A DNA stretch of 47,174 nt, taken from contig CAYPGQ010000022.1 in the NCBI GenBank assembly GCA_964410125.1, positions 1-47,174 on the forward strand, read 5' to 3'. This DNA comes from G020348385 sp964410125 (GTDB taxonomy: Bacteria > Acidobacteriota > Aminicenantia > Aminicenantales > Aminicenantaceae). A program made the translations under genes and the position numbers. Below are positions 43,927 to 47,174 of the stretch, piece by piece. Under the pieces are notes generated by a model, which saw only the letters and a list, made by a program, of their open reading frames with translations, was not told the origin of the DNA and searched no databases. Position 1 is the first letter of the stretch; every line of letters starts with the position of its first letter.

Positions 43927-46521
43927 ATGCTGATCAAGATCAAGAGCAAAAAAACTCCGCCGATGATCTTTAGGTGGATCATGAAGAGATTTTTGTCACC
44001 CTACAGCAAAATCCCTCTTCTCGGTGACCTGGAGGAGGAGTTTTATGCCATCTGCAGCGAAAGAGGATTGAAAAGCGCCCGCCGCTGGTATAGATGGCAG
44101 GTCCTGAAATCGCAGCCTTCTACGATTTCTCATTTTATCTACTGGAGGACAGGAATGCTCAAGAATCATCTGAAAATCGCTTTGAGGAATGTCGGAAGAA
44201 ACAAGACCTTTTCTTTTATCAACATTTCCGGATTGGCCATCGGCATGGCCTGCTGCATCCTGATATTACTCTGGATTCAGGACGAACTGAGTTTCGATCG
44301 ATTTCATAACCATGCCGACAGGTTGGGGAGGGTTCTTGCTGAAGTCGAATATTCCAAACAGAGGCCATGGGCCGTAACAGAAGCACCGCTCGCCCAAGCG
44401 CTGAAGGAGGAATACCCGGAAATCGTCCAAACCACGAGGATTCAGCTAGGGCAACAGTTTCGCGTGAGATACGAGGACAAGCAATTCAAAGAGATACACA
44501 GCATTTTTGCCGAACCGGCCTTTTTCGGAATGTTCACCTATCCGTTTCTCAAAGGGAATCCAGCGACCGCCCTGGAAGCGAAACGGTCGATAGTCATTAC
44601 GGAAAAAATGGCGCAAAAATATTTTGGTGCGGAAAATCCCCTAGGAAAAACCTTGAATTTCAATGACAGGATCGACTTTGAGATAACGGGCGTTATACAA
44701 AATATCCCGAAAAATTCGCATCTTCAATTCGATTTTATCCTCCCGTTCAAGTGGCTAGAAGACCTCGGCCAGGATATCAACAACTGGGGAAATTTCAATT
44801 TTTTCACATATGTGTTGCTGCATAAAAATACATCGCTTGACGAAGTCAGTCAAAAGATGTCCGGCTATTTGGGAACGATCGATCCTCAAAACGGGACGAG
44901 ATTGTCTATCCAGCCAATAAAAAGGATCCACCTTTACTCAAATTTTGAGTACGATGTTCTGGCTATCAATAATAGCGACCACAAATACATATCCATTTTT
45001 GCATCGATCGCTCTTTTTGTCCTGTTTATTGCCTGCATAAATTTCATGAACCTGACAACCGCGCGATCGAGCAACAGAGCCAAAGAGGTTGCATTGAGAA
45101 AAGTAGTCGGCGCCAAAAGGAATGACATTGTCAGACAATTTTTCGGGGAATCTCTATTTTTCTCCCTTGTCGCTTTCGGCCTTGCGCTTGGCCTTGTTTT
45201 TCTTTTTCTTCCGGTTTTCAACGACATTTCCAATAAGCGGCTGGCCATAGATTTTACCGGAAATATTGTGATCCCCGTCGGACTGATAGGAATCACTATT
45301 TTTACCGGGCTTTTATCCGGATGCTATCCGTCGCTTTTCCTTTCATCATTTCAGCCCGGAAAAGTCTTGAAACGGAGCCTCGCAGCCAATCCCAAAGGAT
45401 CGGTTTTCCGGAAGATTTTGGTGGTGGTCCAATTCTCCCTTTCGATCATTCTGATTATAGGGACAACTATCATTCAAAGGCAGAATGACTACATCAGAAA
45501 CAAGAAGTTGGGCTTCGACAAAGAAAACTTGATTTTCATGCCACTTGTCGGAACGATACGCACACAATACGAAACCGTGAAAAACGAATGGCTGAAAAAT
45601 GCCAATATCGTGAATGTTACGGCATCCTCTAACCTTCCAACCTTCGGAAGAAACTGGTCGACAGCCAATCTGGACTGGGAAGGAAGAAATCCGGAGGAAA
45701 CGATTCTGATGCAGGGGGTGGATGTTGACTATGATTTCTTCGAAACATTCGGAATGCAGATAAAAGAAGGAAGGCGCTTTTCCAGGGAGTTCACAACAGA
45801 CGAGAATACCGGAGTCATCCTGAACGAGACCGCCATTAATACCACAGGGCTTCGATCGCCGGTCGGAAAGCGTTTTTCGATCGGCGATTGGGAAGGAAAC
45901 ATTATCGGCGTTGTCCAGGACTATAACTTCAAGTCCCTACATAACAAAATAGAACCCCTGATCCTTGTTATGGTAAACCGACAACTGAATTACATGTTCC
46001 TTAGAATCAAAGGCCAGGATATGTCCGCTACCATCAAATTCTTAAAGACCCAATGGGAGCACTATAATCCTCGCCATCCTTTTGAATACGGCTTTGTCGA
46101 TACGCTTCTCGGCAATATATACAAGAACGAAGAAAAGGTGAAGACGCTTTTCAATTACTTCACATTTTTGGCGATATTCATTTCCTGTCTGGGCCTTTTC
46201 GGACTGGCATTTTACATGACAGAACAGCGGACCAAGGAAATCGGCATACGTAAAGTTCTTGGCGCCTCGGTCCCAGGAATCGTGCTGATGCTGTCGAAAG
46301 AATTCTTGAAATGGGTGGTCATCGCCAATATCATCGCTTGGCCCGTGGCTTATTATTTTATGGACAGATGGCTTCAAAACTTTGCTTACCGCACGAATAT
46401 CCAGATAGGGTCATTTTTGTTATCAGGCGCACTGGCGCTCATTATTGCCCTACTGACTGTCAGCTATCAATCCATCAAAGCTGCAACGGTCAATCCGGCG
46501 GATTCCCTCCGCTATGAATGA
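43927..46521 (+). CDS. long MacB/FtsX-type ABC permease with N-terminal prefix domain
   Basis: 864 residues from the ATG at 43927; the frame extends to a TTG at 43894 inside the PadR gene and an ATG at 43960 is another option. Residues 1-75 are a soluble 'permease prefix' (MIFRWIMKRFLSPYSKIP, LGDLEEEFYAICSERGLKSA) seen in PadR-linked acidobacterial permeases. Then come a helix near 99-120 (SFINISGLAIGMACCILILL), a MacB core domain, three FtsX helices (about 360-480), a second helix and MacB core domain (about 490-720) and the final FtsX unit ending VNPADSLRYE. This is a duplicated, single-chain permease; the partner ATPase is not in the window. It probably exports drugs, peptides or lipids in response to the PadR signal. 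Confidence 0.88.
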   Translation: MLIKIKSKKTPPMIFRWIMKRFLSPYSKIPLLGDLEEEFYAICSERGLKSARRWYRWQVLKSQPSTISHFIYWRTGMLKNHLKIALRNVGRNKTFSFINISGLAIGMACCILILLWIQDELSFDRFHNHADRLGRVLAEVEYSKQRPWAVTEAPLAQALKEEYPEIVQTTRIQLGQQFRVRYEDKQFKEIHSIFAEPAFFGMFTYPFLKGNPATALEAKRSIVITEKMAQKYFGAENPLGKTLNFNDRIDFEITGVIQNIPKNSHLQFDFILPFKWLEDLGQDINNWGNFNFFTYVLLHKNTSLDEVSQKMSGYLGTIDPQNGTRLSIQPIKRIHLYSNFEYDVLAINNSDHKYISIFASIALFVLFIACINFMNLTTARSSNRAKEVALRKVVGAKRNDIVRQFFGESLFFSLVAFGLALGLVFLFLPVFNDISNKRLAIDFTGNIVIPVGLIGITIFTGLLSGCYPSLFLSSFQPGKVLKRSLAANPKGSVFRKILVVVQFSLSIILIIGTTIIQRQNDYIRNKKLGFDKENLIFMPLVGTIRTQYETVKNEWLKNANIVNVTASSNLPTFGRNWSTANLDWEGRNPEETILMQGVDVDYDFFETFGMQIKEGRRFSREFTTDENTGVILNETAINTTGLRSPVGKRFSIGDWEGNIIGVVQDYNFKSLHNKIEPLILVMVNRQLNYMFLRIKGQDMSATIKFLKTQWEHYNPRHPFEYGFVDTLLGNIYKNEEKVKTLFNYFTFLAIFISCLGLFGLAFYMTEQRTKEIGIRKVLGASVPGIVLMLSKEFLKWVVIANIIAWPVAYYFMDRWLQNFAYRTNIQIGSFLLSGALALIIALLTVSYQSIKAATVNPADSLRYE

Positions 46522-46701
46522 CAAACGACAGCGGGAGTTTGGTTGGATTTTTCCAGAGCCACATAAAGAAGCCAAGAAAGCCTACAGAAATGCTCTCCCC
46601 TCGTGCCAAATCCGTGCCAAAAATTGTTAAAAGCCTTGGTTAAACGGTATCAGGAGTGAAATCGCGAACCTGTGTAAAACCAGAAACTTCCAGGGAAAAA
46701 C
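46522..46701. other. non-coding spacer with a CGTGCCAAA direct repeat
   Basis: No gene is seen. CGTGCCAAA occurs twice (46602-46610 and 46613-46621, 11 bases apart), near the 3' side of the tRNA-Leu gene. Such short direct repeats next to tRNA genes can be integrase arm sites, but nothing proves this here. Confidence 0.3.
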
Positions 46702-46790
46702 TGGTGCCGGAGGAGGGAGTCGAACCCACACTCACGGTGAAGTGAACTGGATTTTGAGTCCAGCGCGTCTGCCAATTTCGCCACTCCGGC
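46702..46790 (-). tRNA. tRNA-Leu, anticodon CAA
   Basis: On the minus strand the acceptor GCCGGAG pairs with CTCCGGC, the D arm is GGCGAAATTGGCAGACGC, the anticodon stem-loop is CTGGA-CTCAAAA-TCCAG (anticodon CAA, reading UUG), the variable arm is long as in class II tRNAs, and the T arm has GTGGGTTCGACTCC. The CCA end is encoded (46702-46704), with A as discriminator, as expected for leucine tRNA. The whole structure is 89 bases. The 3' end faces the PadR/permease gene pair. Confidence 0.95.
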
Positions 46791-46877
46791 AGGCTGGAAA
46801 GCGATGCCGATTATAACACATCATTCCCCTGTCAACAAGCCGACGGCTTCCCTCAAAGTGCTCTATTGAGCAATTAA

Positions 46878-47120
46878 CCTGGATTATTCACGAGCCTAGC
46901 TTGCTGCAGATACGAGGAGTCGGTCCATGCTGCCGTACAAGTGTACTGCAAATGGATACGCAACAAAGCAGATGCAGTGAGATCGGCTTGCCCAAAGGGT
47001 AAAAAATGCCGAGGAATATAAAAAGATTCTTCTTGAGAAGTTTATTTTAGCAATGTCAGGATAACTTCCTGATATTGCTGAAATAAAAAAATCAGCGGCA
47101 TTATTTATGAATAGTTCAGA
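46878..47120. repeat. TIR element copy B, with conserved RNA-like fold
   Basis: Left end TTAA|CCTGGATTATTCACGAG at 46878 and degenerate right end TTTATGAATAGTTCAGA to 47120. The internal blocks TTGCTGCAG, CGAGGA and GAGATCGGCTTGCCC match copy A. Helices: TCCAT/ATGGA (46924-46928/46952-46956) around GTAC-AAGT-GTAC; AAGCAGAT/ATCGGCTT (46966-46973/46982-46989) with one mismatch; CCC-AAA-GGG (46991-46999); AATGCCG/CGGCATT (47005-47011/47096-47102). It holds no ORF. Bases 47121-47174 to the window edge are too short to call a gene; a minus-strand frame ending at the TAA at 47105-47107 could be the end of one. Confidence 0.75.
47041..47087. repeat. 21-base-pair hairpin inside element B
   Basis: Bases 47041-47061 and 47067-47087 form 21 consecutive pairs around the five-base loop TAACT. 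Only two positions are not Watson-Crick on DNA, and both become G-U pairs in RNA from the plus strand. Copies A and C have other sequences at this position. Confidence 0.7.
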
Positions 47121-47174
47121 TTGTCGAGTAGACTGGAGAGAACAGGCGGCTTCAGGTTCCCCTTGGCTGTATCC

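Noticed and set aside
46522..46640. Sigma-54 site on the minus strand at the CGTGCCAAA repeat
   Set aside because: The -24-like TTGGCACG is followed by TTTGGC rather than TTGC, and it points into the end of the permease gene with no gene to serve.
47105..47174. Minus-strand open frame at the right window edge
   Set aside because: Only about 22 codons are visible, ending in the repeat terminus; too short to support as a gene.

Overview
The window looks like a chromosomal segment of an anaerobic or microaerophilic, polymer-degrading Gram-negative bacterium of the Acidobacteriota/Candidatus Aminicenantes type. This rests on gene families rather than on a marker gene: VWFA-related acidobacterial proteins, a six-bladed propeller protein, a very large Asp-box (sortilin/VPS10-like) propeller, a PadR regulator paired with a long MacB-type permease, a Ser/Thr kinase fused to TPRs, and lipoproteins, LolA-like and beta-barrel proteins that imply an outer membrane. 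The assignment is an inference.

Layout: 1-651 is the 3' end of a LacZ-type beta-galactosidase. 662-4584 (minus) is a tight four-gene operon of a TIGR04076-like protein, a polyferredoxin, a tungsten-type aldehyde:ferredoxin oxidoreductase and a sodium-coupled amino-acid-type symporter. 4679-7820 (plus) holds a propeller protein and an ABC exporter pair. 8277-14059 holds an exported D-aminoacylase-like amidohydrolase, a 78-aa protein behind a textbook sigma-54 promoter, and an exported GH38 alpha-mannosidase. 14297-19113 (minus) has a di-heme cytochrome c peroxidase, a decayed lipoamide-dehydrogenase-like gene, a lipoprotein and the Ser/Thr kinase. 19273-22910 (plus) has a NIF3 protein and two tandem VWFA proteins. 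22917-31789 has an MFS transporter, xylulokinase, a divergent glutamine synthetase, an RbsA/RbsC-type sugar ABC pair and a saccharopine-dehydrogenase-like protein. 31801-38690 (minus) has the Asp-box propeller, an Fe-S aldo/keto reductase, a subtilase and an exported protein with kinase-like motifs. 38797-43211 (minus) is a compact five-gene envelope operon: ABC ATPase, permease, exported NifX-like protein, LolA-like protein and beta-barrel. 43584-46521 is the PadR/permease pair, followed by tRNA-Leu(CAA).

The most unusual structure is a dispersed family of non-coding, terminal-inverted-repeat elements at 14073-14296, 25876-26446 and 46878-47120, with solitary ends at 10567 and 22911. Their ends read TAA|CCTGGATTATTCA. 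They share an internal fold in which several helices are kept while the bases differ between copies, which is the behaviour expected of a structured RNA. They abut stop codons of neighbouring genes, and two copies carry a right-end/TGT/left-end junction. No transposase for them is present here. Decayed MFS, lipoamide-dehydrogenase and tyrosine-recombinase fragments also show past rearrangement.

Functionally the region combines extracellular or periplasmic glycan and peptide breakdown (LacZ, GH38, D-aminoacylase-like protein, subtilase), pentose-type sugar uptake and phosphorylation, ferredoxin-linked aldehyde oxidation, and envelope transport.
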